Assembly (NCBI GenBank): GCA_014529385.2
Contig: CM043967.1
Coordinates: 1,495,001 to 1,559,000 of the forward strand
Direction: 5' to 3'
Length of the DNA: 64,000 bases
From: Adiantum capillus-veneris
Taxonomy: Eukaryota; Streptophyta; Polypodiopsida; Polypodiales; Pteridaceae
The notes beneath the pieces were generated by a model. The model had not been told where the DNA came from and did no database searches. It saw only the letters and a program-made list of their open reading frames with translations. Made by a program: the position numbers and the translations under genes. Positions 11,460 through 22,326 of the stretch are shown here, in pieces (positions within the stretch are counted from its first letter, which is position 1; the number at the start of each line of letters is the position of its first letter).

Positions 11460-12645
11460 GGCAATACCCATATCAATTATCACATGAGCACAAGCGCAAA
11501 AAGAGAAAGGAGGACCCATAATTGAAGAACCAAGATTGAAAGCACCTAGCATTGAACGGAAAAGCCATCAAAACACATGGAAGACTAGGAAAGCACGGGT
11601 GGAAGCTAGGAAAGAAAGAGAACAAACGGCCCTAACAAAAGAATTAAAACAAAGCAAAGACAAATTGGAAAGACTTGAGAGTCAAACTATTCGAAAACCA
11701 AAAACTCCAGAAGACATAGAGCCTAGGAAGAAAAGAGAACAAAAAAGTGTGGGGTCGAGAGAATCTATACTAGTTGAGAAAGTGAACAAACATCTAGACG
11801 CACTCTTGAAAGCCTATGAATCAAGGCCTTAAATCAACCAAACAAAATAACAAAGATGGATGACATATCCCTATGCAGAGCTAGAAAAAAAAAGACTAAA
11901 AATGTGTCAAAGGATGATCCAAACAGCCCAAACCTTGCTAGAGCCAACAGCAAGAAAACCAGAGGAGTGGGTAGAACTTCCAGTATCAATACGGAGAACC
12001 CATCCAACACATGAATCTGCAAGGACAGTTGTTAGTCCAAAAACTGACTTGGAGCTAGAGAAATCAATTGAAAAGAACTGGGATAGTTATGAGTACTAAG
12101 ATCAAGAGTTTGAAGGTTTTCAACCTATCATACTAGAAATGTATAAAGGGAACGATGGCTTAAATGAGATTTAGAAGCAAATAAGAGAAGCCAATGAGGC
12201 CAATGAATTGAGCCCAAGGTTTAATCAAACCAGTTTGGGAAGAGATGTCTTTCTTCCTCCTATTGAAGAATTTGAGGCGAGACCTCAAGAAGACCTAGAG
12301 ATGCACTCGTATTGGGGAGACAAGGGATCTGTGAGATCTTTGGGTAGTCAACCTATATCTCTAAGAACTTTACCCTTTTATATGGGAGAGTATGAAGCAA
12401 AATCGGATGTGAAAGTTGTACCATCACAGAGACTTTCTGCAAAGAAGGTAATGGACTCCTAGGGGTTTGATAACCATATTGTCTACTCCAGTGACTTGTA
12501 CCATTGCTCTTACCAAGCTTCTGAGAATAAGACCTCACATGTGGATTACATTAGGAAAATGCCTATAAAAATTTGGGGTAAAGGATCCCACTTCACAAAT
12601 GCAGGAAGGAATCAGAGAATTAGAGAAACATAAACACGCAACCAG
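11460..12645 (+). pseudogene. Charged gag-pol linker region
   Basis: Open pieces at 11536-11832, 11860-12099 and 12208-12462 are rich in Lys, Glu and Arg (KEREQTALTKELKQSKDKLE) and look coiled-coil forming. They lie between the zinc knuckles and the protease and carry no catalytic motif. They are taken as a degenerate linker of the same polyprotein, not separate genes. Confidence 0.45.
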
Positions 12646-13220
12646 TACCCTGAAACAAGGTAGGAGAATACTGTGAAGGAGAAGATGGCAATACCACACT
12701 TACCGTTGAATTAGAAGGTGTCACCCACTATGGTGATTCTTGACAGTGGAGCAGGTATAGCCATCGTGACAAAAAATGTATGGAAAAAATGGGGAAAACC
12801 AGCTTTGAGAACCACCAAAATGAAGTTACAACCTGTAGATGATTATCTGGAGAGACCCATAGGGCTCCTGGAAAAGGTAGTTGCTACCTCTTGAGGCATT
12901 GAGTATGAGCATACCTTTGCAATAGTATATTTTGGCAAGAAGAATAACTATGATATAATACTTGGACGACCATTCATGCGACAATTAAAGATGGTCCAAG
13001 ATTGGGGCTATAATCATATATACCTTAGACACATGGAAACCATTACGAGAATAAACCTTAAAGACCATAGTTACAAATATGTGGACCAAACCCCAATAGA
13101 GGAATTTGATTCTTCTACGTTAGTAGGATCTGAACTTCCAGCTTGGCTGGGTAAACCAAAGGAGTTATGGATGTGTGGCACATCCAATTGTGGAAGTTTA
13201 AACAAGAAGAATGTATTCTA
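12646..13220 (+). pseudogene. Retropepsin (first copy, upstream of RT)
   Basis: MVILDSGAGIAIVTKNVW at 12730 contains the D-S-G-A active-site loop. IILGRPFMRQLKMVQDWGYN at about 12955 is the expected C-terminal segment. One stop (about 12892) lies between them. It is the normally placed protease; compare the second retropepsin-like domain at 17778-18134. Confidence 0.75.
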
Positions 13221-13229
13221 GAAAGAGTT

Positions 13230-14102
13230 ATTGAGAATAAGGAATACATTCCGGAACCTTTCCCAAAGGGGTCCTAGAACTTTTCGGATGGATGCATATT
13301 CTAGCAACATTAAATGTGTAAGCTATTACGAAGGAACCGACAACTAATTTTTGTGACAAAGACGGTTATGATGTGGTTCCATACTACATGGTTCATCTAA
13401 TAGATGATGATGATGGTGAATGAATCTCTGGACAACCAAGAAAAATTAAACACAAGGAAGAGGTGAATGGGGAGTTGTTCTACAATTCTCTAGAGCATCT
13501 TGAACGAGAGGACGATGCAAATAATGAATGCTTTGACAACCCCAGTCATCAAGAGGAAATGATATAGGACGTGAGGTTTTACAATTTACCGAATCAAAAA
13601 CCTAAGCGTCAAGAACACTACCAAAAAAAGAAGGCAGCACACAAAGCAAGAGAAAACCCAATGCCTAAAATGAGAAACAAAACAAAAAATTTATCTCTAG
13701 TGAAAGCCAAAGACTGCATTAAAAACAAAATTTTAGGCCAATTCTCTCGGGATCAAGACTCTAGGACATGAGATAGAGCTAGAGATGTGAGAAAACAAAC
13801 TCACAAGCTGAAAACAAAAAGAGGACTAAAAAAAATAGGAGAACCAAGATGGACCAAAATTGAGCGCAAAAAGAAGTACCAAGAGCTCAAGAAAACTATG
13901 AGGGAAGTATGGACAATTGAATCAAAAATCTAAGGAGACAGAAAAGACAAAAGTGACAACCATATGAGTGTACCCTCCCACTACAGGAAATTCACTATTC
14001 AAGACCGAAAGATAGTATTGACACAACCCAGACGAGAATGACTGGAGAAGGAGTCATATGATGGACCAGAGGATGCAAGAAAGATAGATGTAGAAGGATA
14101 TG
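13230..14102 (+). pseudogene. Lys-rich segment between protease and RT
   Basis: A stop-broken stretch with a short open piece at 13571-13771 rich in Lys and Arg (QKPKRQEHYQKKKAAHKARE). It carries no recognised domain and is probably a linker of the polyprotein, as it lies between retropepsin and the start of RT. Confidence 0.35.
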
Positions 14103-14681
14103 GGGAGGAACCGCAACCATTCTATATAGCAGCCGATCTGAGTCAAGAAGACGAAGAGGAGCTTGTAGGCCTTCTTCGAGAATATATGGATGTGTTTGCA
14201 TGGTCGTATAAGGACTTAAAGGGAGTGGATTCTATAATATGCCAATATACTATCCCCTCAAAACCTGATGCATAGCCTAGCAGAAAAAGGACATACACAT
14301 ACAATGATACCTTTGCTAAGCGTATCAAGGAAGAAATTGATAAGCTAAAGGAAGCAGATTTCATCTATCAGATTGAACACACCGACTGAGTATCTCCAAT
14401 CGTTGTGGTGCCCAAAAACAATGGTAAACTCCGAGTGTGTGTTGATCTCAAAAAGGTTAATGCCGCTACGATAAGGGATAATTATCTCCTACCAATCACG
14501 GATCATGTCCTTGAGTGAGTGGTGGGCAAGCGTGCATATTCCTTCTTGGATGGATTCTCTGGCTACAACCAACTTGCAATTGCACATGAGGACCAATATA
14601 AAATGGCATTTTCCATAGAATGGGGCATATTTTCATATCGAGTCATGTCATTTGGTTGACAAATGCACCTGCAACATTCCA
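14103..14681 (+). pseudogene. Reverse transcriptase, N-terminal part
   Basis: The frame reads FYIAADLSQEDEEELVGLL and DVFAWSYKDLKGVD, a typical Ty3 RT entry, then EEIDKLKEADFIYQI, SPIVVVPKNNGKLRVCVDLK, AYSFLDGFSGYNQLAIA (first catalytic Asp) and YRVMSFG for the PFG motif. At 14682 the reading is interrupted by the fold-back element, just after APATFH-like sequence. At least three nonsense codons are present. Confidence 0.75.
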
Positions 14682-15120
14682 CATTAGGTGAAATTTGGAC
14701 TCACAAAGGGGCCATTTAAGGAGTTTGACTTTACCTCTCTCTACCAAAACGGGCGCATGGATAATTTTTTGCAAACAAACTCCAAATTTGGTGGAGGTTT
14801 GATAGTTAGAATGTCCTCTCCAATCGCTATCTATTGATATATAGCATGCCATGAGATTCCTCATATTTTCGAAGATTCTTTTTTTGATTCACCTATGATG
14901 TGACAACTCTGTCGGAATCTAAGTGAATCCTCTAAAATATGAGGAATCTCATGGCGTGCTATATATCAGTAGATAGAGCTTGAATAGGACATTCTAACGT
15001 CAAATCTCTACCAACTTTGGAGTTTGTTTGCCAAAATTTATCCATGCGCCTGTTTTGGTAGAGAGAGGTAAAGTCAAACTCCTTAAAGGGCCCCTTTGTA
15101 AGTCCAAATTTCACCTAATG
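14682..15120. mobile_element. 439-bp fold-back element (MITE-like) inserted in RT
   Basis: The left end CATTAGGTGAAATTTGGACT and right end AGTCCAAATTTCACCTAATG are exact reverse complements. The arms stay complementary for roughly 195 bp each (left arm to about 14878, right arm from about 14923), including ATGAGATTCCTCATATTTT against AAAATATGAGGAATCTCAT, leaving a loop of only about 45 bp. It has no coding capacity. Reading the RT across it (ATFH before, ILMAHAFKEY after, in protein terms) shows it entered a pre-existing RT. A clean target duplication could not be decided; TA is possible, which would suggest a Tc1/mariner or Mutator-like parent, but the superfamily is unknown. Confidence 0.85.
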
Positions 15121-15940
15121 AATATTGATGGCACATGCTTTCAAAGAATACTCGAGGATCTTCTTGGAAATCTATATGGATGACCTATTATACACTCTCT
15201 CTTGAGAGAGGAACATACAGAACACCTCAAGAAAGTATTCGAGAAGTGCAGGACGTATAGAATCTGTCTTAATCCTGAAAAGTGTATTTTGATAATCAGA
15301 CAAGGACGAATATTGGGACATATTGTCTCAAAAAATGGCGTATCCATGGATTTGGATAAGATAAAAGTGATAATTGAAATGCCTAAACCAATCAATGCAA
15401 AGCAAGTACAGTGTTTTGTGGGACATTGTGGTTATTACAGAAGGTTCATACACATGTATGAAATTGTTGCCCAACCTCTGTATAGACTTATAGTGATCTT
15501 TGAATGGATGGATGAGTGTGAGGAATCATTTAAGAAATTAAAAGATTCTCTCGTATCCGCTCCAGTGTTAAAATCACCTGATTGGAAAAAAATCTTTCAT
15601 GTTCATATTGATGCATTTGCATTTTCTATAGGATGTATTTTGGCTCAACGAGGAGACAAACTATGGATTTCCCAGTCTGTTATGCCAACCAACAACTCAA
15701 CAGTGATGAGAAGAAATACACCACCACCAAAAGAGGGGCTTAGAATGATTTATGCTGTTAAGAAATTTCGGCATATCTCCTTACAAATAAGTTTGTGTTT
15801 TTCATGGACCATCACGCCCTCTTATACCTTGTCAACAACCATGCAATACACGGTGAATCATAAGATGGTTCATCATATTTCTTGAGTTTAAATTTACTAT
15901 AGTGGTTAAAAAAGGGAAGACGTATCTTTGAGCAGATCAC
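15121..15940 (+). pseudogene. Reverse transcriptase C-terminal part and RNase H
   Basis: After the fold-back element the RT resumes with the catalytic box IYMDDLLYTL at about 15169. An open frame (15202-15885) then gives EHTEHLKKVFEKCR, GRILGHIVSKNGVSMDLDK, CFVGHCGYYRRFIHMY and an RNase H start HVHIDAFAFSIGCILAQRG. The end of RNase H is frameshifted (KKFRHISLQIS; ADHLSRLPNGEA at about 15935). These are standard Ty3 RT/RNase H blocks. Confidence 0.8.
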
Positions 15941-15949
15941 CTTTCTAGA

Positions 15950-16476
15950 TTGCCAAATGGAGAAGCTCTAGAGGGAGTGGATGATGATCTCCCAGATGCA
16001 TATCTCTTCAATGTAGAAATGGTACCTAAGTGGTCCCAAGAGATAGTAAGCCTACTATCACACGGTGGAGAATTTGACAAGACTAACCAAGACCATAAAC
16101 TGCAAACGATTCAACAAGCTAAGAACTTTCAGTTGATTGGCATAAGTTTATATCATCTAGGCTCTGACTGTATCCTACGAGTGTGCATAAATCTAGGGAA
16201 TACGATGCCTACTTGCTGGAAGCACATAATCAAGACTTAACATTTCATTGCTCATCCACAAAAACTTTCAAACAATTGAGACAATTGGGAGTGTATTGGC
16301 CAACTATGCGTGTTGATGTTCATGATTATATAGCTATTTGTGCCAAATGCAGATCAAAACCACCAGTAGAACATGCGACATTGTTTCAAATAACACTTAC
16401 ACCAGAATGGATTCAATACATTGTTGACTTCTTGGAAATGCAAACATTTCCTGTAAATACCACCAGAGCAAAGTAG
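15950..16476 (+). pseudogene. RNase H-integrase linker with first H2C2 zinc module
   Basis: After the RNase H tail the reading gives DDDLPDAYLFNVEMVPKW and NFQLIGISLYHLGSDCILR. A frameshift near 16190 then leads into LLEAHNQDLTFH ... GVYWPTMRVDVHDY ... CAKC, a zinc-binding module with H-x6-H-x30-C-x2-C geometry. The same pattern is repeated 126 codons later in front of the integrase core, so this element seems to carry two copies of the module. There is no sign of aRNH here. Confidence 0.6.
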
Positions 16477-17514
16477 AGGGCGATAGAAATAGAAGCTCAT
16501 GATTTCACTTTGATTAAAAACCAATTTTATAAACAAGGAAAGGATAACTAGCTTAGCCTATGCACAACGGAAAGCATGTACATTCCAATTTTTGAGCAAG
16601 CACATGAAGGAATAACTAGAGGACATTTCTCAGGAGAAAAGACAGTAAAAAATTTCATGACCGCTGGAATATTTTGGCCAACATTACGTATGGACGCGGA
16701 TGAATATACAAGATGATGTGACTCTTATCAATGCACCAAAGTGCCAATAAAACAAGATGAGATGCCCTTACGGCAAATGATGGGAGCTAGAGATTTTGCT
16801 AAGTGGGGAATAGACTTTGTGCGACCAATTTTACCCCCCGCTCACAAAACACATGCCCAATATATCATTGTAGCCACAGATTATCTCACTAAATGGATCG
16901 AATCTAAAGCTATGCAAAAAACTGATGTCGGGACTATTGCACAATTTCTATATGAAAATGTCTTTGATAGATATGGTCTACCTATAGAAGTTGTCAGTGA
17001 TCGGGGCACACATTTTATAAATGAAACAATTGAAAATCTTCTTGATGAGTTCATGGTAGTTCATAAAAGGTATGCTATGTACCACCCAGAAGCTAATGAA
17101 CAAGCAGAATCTACAAGTAAGACTCTATGTATAGTCTTAACCAAAATAGTCTTAAAGTCAAGAACGGATTGGGATCAAAAGTTACATTCAACACTATGGG
17201 CTTATAGAATTGCTTATAAAACCTTGATTGGAACAACACCCTACAACATGGTGTTTGGTCTTAATGCTATATTTCCTATGAAATTCCTAATCCCAACCCT
17301 AAGAGTAGCCAAACAACTAGAGTGGACATGCTATGAAATGTCTTCACGAATAGATGACTTTGAAAGGCTAGATGAGCTTTGCTTAAAAGCAGTAAGAGAG
17401 TTTTTTGATAAGCATGTACGATCAAAAGAATTCAAAACAAGCGATAATGTCCTGATTTACACTTTAAAACAACATGTAAGAAACTTAAAACGTGAGGGAT
17501 GGGACCCTTTGTGA
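16477..17514 (+). pseudogene. Integrase with second H2C2 module
   Basis: AHEGITRGH at 16600 starts the canonical zinc-binding domain (H-x6-H-x30-C), with the last Cys changed to Tyr and a stop before the CxxC. An open frame (16741-17514) carries the catalytic core: D in WGIDFVRPI, D in VVSDRGTHF, and E in EQAESTSK, with spacing of the DD35E type. It ends in SDNVLIYTLKQHVRN. The core residues are all kept, although the element as a whole is decayed. Confidence 0.8.
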
Positions 17515-18134
17515 TCGAAGATTTATCACCAAGCTGGGCCGTCAAGCTTGATACATTGGATAGTGAAGAAATTCCCAACTAGATTAGTGGATGTCGGCTT
17601 TAAAAAATTCATCTACCACTAGCCCCGAGTATGCTTCTAAAAATCCACAAGGAAAAGAAATGGACCCAATAAAAACAGCAGATAGTTGTAGAAGTACAAG
17701 CAAAGGCCAAGGAACGAATAGCAAAACAGAGGCTTCTTTGACAATAACTATAGCATGGGCCTCCCCTGAAGATTAATGCGATTAAAGTAACAAACTTTGA
17801 AACCGAGAACATGCAAGATCCCACAATTGTTGTCAAACTAGGATGCAATCTAGTGGAGGCAATGGCAATGCTTGATTAAGGTGCTCAAGGTAACATGATC
17901 TCTTACAGCCTTTACAAGCAACTCCAACTCGACAATCAATTACAGTAGACACAAAAAAATCTCCTCAGTTATTTACATCACTCAATCAAGGTGATGGGCC
18001 GGATAGTGATCCTGGCACAAGTTAACCAATATGTCTATCCGCATAAATTTTATGTCGTTGAAGATAAGCACACACAACATGCTTTATTGCTCGATAAACC
18101 TTGGCAGAGAAGATATAATGTACAACTTGATTGA
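17511..18134 (+). pseudogene. Integrase tail plus second retropepsin-like domain
   Basis: A frameshift near 17511 moves the integrase tail (VIEDLSPSWAVKLDTLD, then a basic region AKAKERIAKQR) into a frame that runs on, with stop codons but no frame change, into a protease-like fold. This reads PTIVVKLGCNLVEAMAMLD, a TAA, GAQGNMISYSLYKQL, then MGRIVILAQV, KFYVVEDK and ALLLDKPWQRRYNVQLD, ending at 18131. LD-x-GA followed by N-x-IS, and the later L-(L/G)-x-(K/R)-P-W-x-R-x-Y, match the active-site and C-terminal blocks of retropepsins. Retrotransposons normally have one protease, upstream of RT; this element already has that one. It may be an inactive structural copy or a captured host domain. 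Confidence 0.6.
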
Positions 18135-18770
18135 AGTTCCAATATAGTCAACATCCAATCTCCTTTAGAAAAACAACAAGTTCCTTTTTCTACTGTAGCT
18201 ACAGATAAACCATCAATGATGCACTCAACGGATAAAGGTAAGCAACCCTTACAAATGCCCATTGTCCAGCAATGGATTCCAAAGAGACCAACAACGCTAG
18301 AAAAGAAAGTCATTATAGCAAGTACTCTTCGCTGGGACGTGAGTTCAACGTGTAAGAAACAATCAGTGGGAATTCATGATAGCGTACCAAGACGAACCAG
18401 ACCTACTCTACCCACCAAAGCTATCAAGAAAATATGGATGAAAAAGGCTTAGGTTGCAAAGTTTCAACAAAGTCAATCCAAAGATATATCTCCACCGACC
18501 TCCACTACAAACCGCAAGTTGAAATCGAAGTTTCTCCTTCAGCAAATATGGGTACACAAGTAGTTATGTATGGCTCAAAGTAAGCTTGCAAAAATCTGCA
18601 TTCCAAAACAACAACCCAATCTGGAACTCCTTGAAGTACACGCTTTGAAAAGACAACCACAAGCATGTTCTAGTCCGACCATACGGACAGTTCAAAAACA
18701 TTTGGGTTCTTAAGAGTGACTGCCCAACTCTAATTTGGATACCTAAATGATGAATAGCCACAACTATAGA
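18135..18770 (+). pseudogene. C-terminal tail with recurrent W-x-P-K motif
   Basis: This continues the frame of the preceding domain. It is basic and Gln/Pro-rich, and W(I/V)PK-like motifs recur: QQWIPKRP (about 18267), KIWMKKA (about 18432), QIWVHK (about 18543), KICIPKQQ (about 18591) and, in another frame, LIWIPK (about 18730). It has no known domain. It could bind nucleic acid, by charge, but this is inference. Confidence 0.4.
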
Positions 18771-18948
18771 GGTGACTCACAACCAAATGGTTTCACCTGC
18801 TTTGTTGTCTATTAAAGACAGAGCAAAAAAATTGGAGATCTTATTATTTCACGGCTCTCACCACCACAGTCATACGCATCGTGCTTATACCTTCCTATGC
18901 ACAACCCATATCCTTGGGCGATACATTGTTGTCCAAGAGGACTTCAAC

Positions 18949-18962
18949 TAGGAAGGGGGGAG
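18949..18962 (+). other. Polypurine tract
   Basis: AGGAAGGGGGGAGG lies directly before the non-coding block that is taken as the 3' LTR, in the position of a plus-strand primer. Confidence 0.6.
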
Positions 18963-20452
18963 GCATTCTCACTGTGGATCAGACACACTACAAGTGTAAA
19001 AAGGGACACTGTTTTCCATGACTTTGGGGTTTTTTGTGTTTGATAGCAAGAAGATTGGTAAACCCGAGTATATATTCCCTTAATTAATGTGTTACAATAG
19101 GAAACAGAGGACAAACACCAAAGATGGGCCTCTAGGTGTATGTACATATGTAAAAATCGTAGTTTTCATGCTAAAAAAGTGAGAAAACAGAGCAATCCGG
19201 CCAAAAATACTACAAATAGATGTATATAGTGGTTTATTATACTATTACCTAATTATCTTGATTTATGGATATTTTTCGAGTCAAGTTAGCTATTTTTATT
19301 TATTTTTTATTAATTCTCTAGAGAAAAACAAGGAAAAATAGAAAAATTTGCGAAAAGCCCGATTTGGCAAGTTTTTAGATGAAATGACAATTTTTTCAAA
19401 ACAGAGCAAACGGAGTCCAAATGATGATATTTTTTAGCCTAAAGTGCATTTTGCGACAAGATAAGAGCACATAAGTTTGGTAACAAGTGATCTAGGAAAC
19501 CCCGATACAAGTTAATTTGGGCCCACTTATTAGCTCATTTTCATTATTCACAAGTGAGAGAGAGCTTGAGAGACCTAGAGCATGTGGAACTTCTACGACT
19601 TCATATGACGCACACGATACACCAACTAGCACCAGACGTGAGAGGTAGACTCGCTACCATGTGCTCTTCTTGTTCTATCCTATCTTTGTCGCGAAAAACT
19701 CCAAAAACAGTAATGTGACATCGCGGGAAAGAAATTGAAATGGGGCCATAACGCTTCAACCACTCACCTGATAGCCGAATACTTGACAAGAGGTTAACCC
19801 TAACCTAGGATAGCACCTCTATGACCTCCAATGTGGGTTTAGATCAACCAAAAAAAACCTAACCTCTTTGGGCACTACAGAAGTTGATCAGGAAGGGATC
19901 GCTGAAACGACACAAAACTTCATGAGAAGTTATGTCTCAAGTATGTCTACAAGCCCATGTAACCTCCTCCTGGATCTATCATCAAAAAATGGATCAAAAC
20001 ATCAAGTTAGTCTTTGGACACACAAAGCGTCATTTGGTCCTCACGGCCAAGCGAGGCGTCCGTTTGCCACCAAACTTCACAACAATCATTGACATATCAT
20101 CGACAACCAACATGTAGGGTCAAACATCAAGAAAAATTTCCACCGACCATCTTCTCATAAAACGACGCTATTTGAGTGACAAATTGTCAAAAAGGATATC
20201 CATGAGGCCAAATGATACATCAAAGCCATGGGAAGGTGCCCTTTTGCATCCACAAGCTTGGGAGATGGAGCTCAAGAAGAATCTTTGTGGGAAGTCATCT
20301 TGGTAAATGAAGAAATCCCTTTCAGAGAATGAAATTACAAACAAGAAGTTTCTAAGCTAAACATTTGACTTTTTTAGTTGAAAACTAGCTAGTAGGGCTT
20401 AGGGCACAAGCACAAAACACTCCAAGGCATCAAACTCACTTTTTATTAAGGT
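18963..20452 (+). other. Non-coding block, probable 3' LTR
   Basis: AT-rich sequence without coding signal follows the polypurine tract, as expected for a 3' LTR, beginning at about CATTCTCACTGTGG. The right boundary and an LTR partner upstream of 6953 could not be recognised by eye, so the length is uncertain. Confidence 0.35.
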
Positions 20453-22172
20453 AGACATCACACACGTATGATGTCTCACACGCAGATTTTGCACAAAAAT
20501 CACTCACTTGACTTCACACACACATTGTGCATGCTCTAAACATCAAGCACATAAGATTTCATAAGATTTGGGTACGCAAGACCCATAAAATGCAAAGTCT
20601 CAGACTAATCCCATAATTGGGCTGTGGACTTACCAAAACTCCTTCAAATCAAGTGAAATTCTACAAAAAGCAAGCACATAGCCTATACATCATGTTCCAA
20701 TGCTCTAGTATCCATTTTGCAAAAGAAACATCATGCGCGTATGATATCTAGATCTGTCACAGAGGAGATCTGTCAAAATTTTGAACATCCGGATTTGTAA
20801 AGCATGGCACATATAGCCTCTACACCAAGTTTGGACACCTTGGGCATGTTTTGATCACCACCCTCATCGTTTTCCAAATCAAAGTGTCATAAACTACTTC
20901 CATGGCCTTGGGATCATAAGCACTAGGCCAAATTCATCTTTGTACACATCAGAGCCATACACACATCATGAGCTACCTCTGCCGCAAGTTTGAGCCAGAA
21001 ATGCCAAAGCAGACACCATACGTGTATGATGTCTAGACCCCTTGAATTGAAATGATGTTGTGATTTTGAAAACTCTAACACTTTATACACATCATTATGA
21101 GCTCCCCAACACATTTTCATCACTTTTGGATATCTATTGACCTTTAACCACCCAAAAAAACGAAAATCTGGATGCAAAAACCCTTTCAAGCCCTTTGACA
21201 CCCATTCACAAGCTCAATTTCAAATCTGAGACCATGGACAACATGGAGAAGCTATACACAACTTATGGAAGGAGTTTCAAGCTGTTTTGCATCAGCAGAC
21301 ATCATACGCATATGATGTCTCTTCTCTTATACAGATGCCAAACTCCACAATTTTCATAAGGAGCATGTTCACCACATAGTATATAGGCCATGCATTCAAT
21401 TTGGACAAGTTTGAGCAAGATTGTGACCACTTGGAGCCTAAAATCAAAAAATCCTGGCAAAAATGCACATTATATGACCCCAAACACATAACTCATCTCC
21501 AACTCAAAATCTGAGATGATCAAAGGATTTCCTATCACGTGAGGATACTATAGATGAAGTTTGGGCCAAAACTCTCAACAAGGACATCATACGCATATGA
21601 TGTCTCTAGAGGTCCAAATGACAATCTAGGGGGATTGCTCACTTACAATGGATTTATCCCATTAATCTTGGCTCACAACCCAAGTCTCATCAAGATTCAA
21701 TTGTGTATACCCATCTAAACCCAGGTTTCAGAATCCCAAGATCTATATCTGATTAATGGTTTCAAACACATGAGGAAAAATCCAAATCAAATTTTGACAT
21801 CATAGGAGTTTATACCATGCTAAGGCCTAGCTACACTACATGTTTGAGCCATTTTGAACAAAGTAGATATCATACGCGTATGATGTCTCACTAGCATGAA
21901 AAGGAACCTAGAAGCTGACTTGACCCCTTCTAAGCCTTTAACACGATTATGAGAGCATCTACCAAAGTTTCACCCCATTTGAACCTTATTTGCTCAACAC
22001 TAAGCCAGAATCACGTTTCAGAGCCTAAAAGGAGTTCTAATGGTCAGAGCTTGTCCAAATGACATCCATATTGAAATTCAGTCATATATCCATGATGTAC
22101 ATGATATGAGCTATGCACATATGAAATGTCACTTAGTTCTAAGCACCTAGACATCATACACGTATGATGTCT
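20453..22172. repeat. Palindromic tandem array B, seven units
   Basis: Copies of the same 24-bp palindrome as in array A begin at 20453, 20726, 21011, 21297, 21582, 21865 and 22149. Spacings are 273, 285, 286, 285, 283 and 284 bp, so this is a tandem array with a unit of about 284 bp. Sequence between palindromes is strongly diverged with only short shared words. An unrecognised coding relic starts about 150 bp downstream. Confidence 0.9.
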
Positions 22173-22326
22173 CACAGCATGAATCTGCACCAAAATTGCA
22201 TTTTTGACCACATGCATAGCACCCTTAGTCCCTAATTAGCTTGTGTTACAAATTTGAAGTCATTTTATTAGCTAAAATTTGAGAAAATGCCATATTTTGT
22301 AAACAACGCTAACTTTTGCACTTGGA

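Larger units (their letters stand above)
6955..18962 (+). mobile_element. Long decayed Ty3/gypsy element with a post-integrase extension
   Basis: In order on the plus strand: primer site, 1.9-kb leader with a palindromic tandem array, gag with two zinc knuckles, charged linkers, retropepsin, RT (interrupted by a fold-back element), RNase H, two H2C2-type zinc modules, integrase, an extension with a second retropepsin-like domain and a basic W-x-P-K tail, and a polypurine tract. Gene order PR-RT-RH-IN is that of Ty3. No chromodomain and no aRNH were seen. Every domain has stop codons, so it is an old insertion. Total length of about 12 kb without LTRs is large for the family. Confidence 0.75.

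Noticed and set aside
20453-22172. CRISPR-like array (regular short repeats with spacers)
   Set aside because: The repeat is a perfect palindrome of 24 bp with 260-bp intervals in a plant retroelement context; spacing and genome type do not fit CRISPR.
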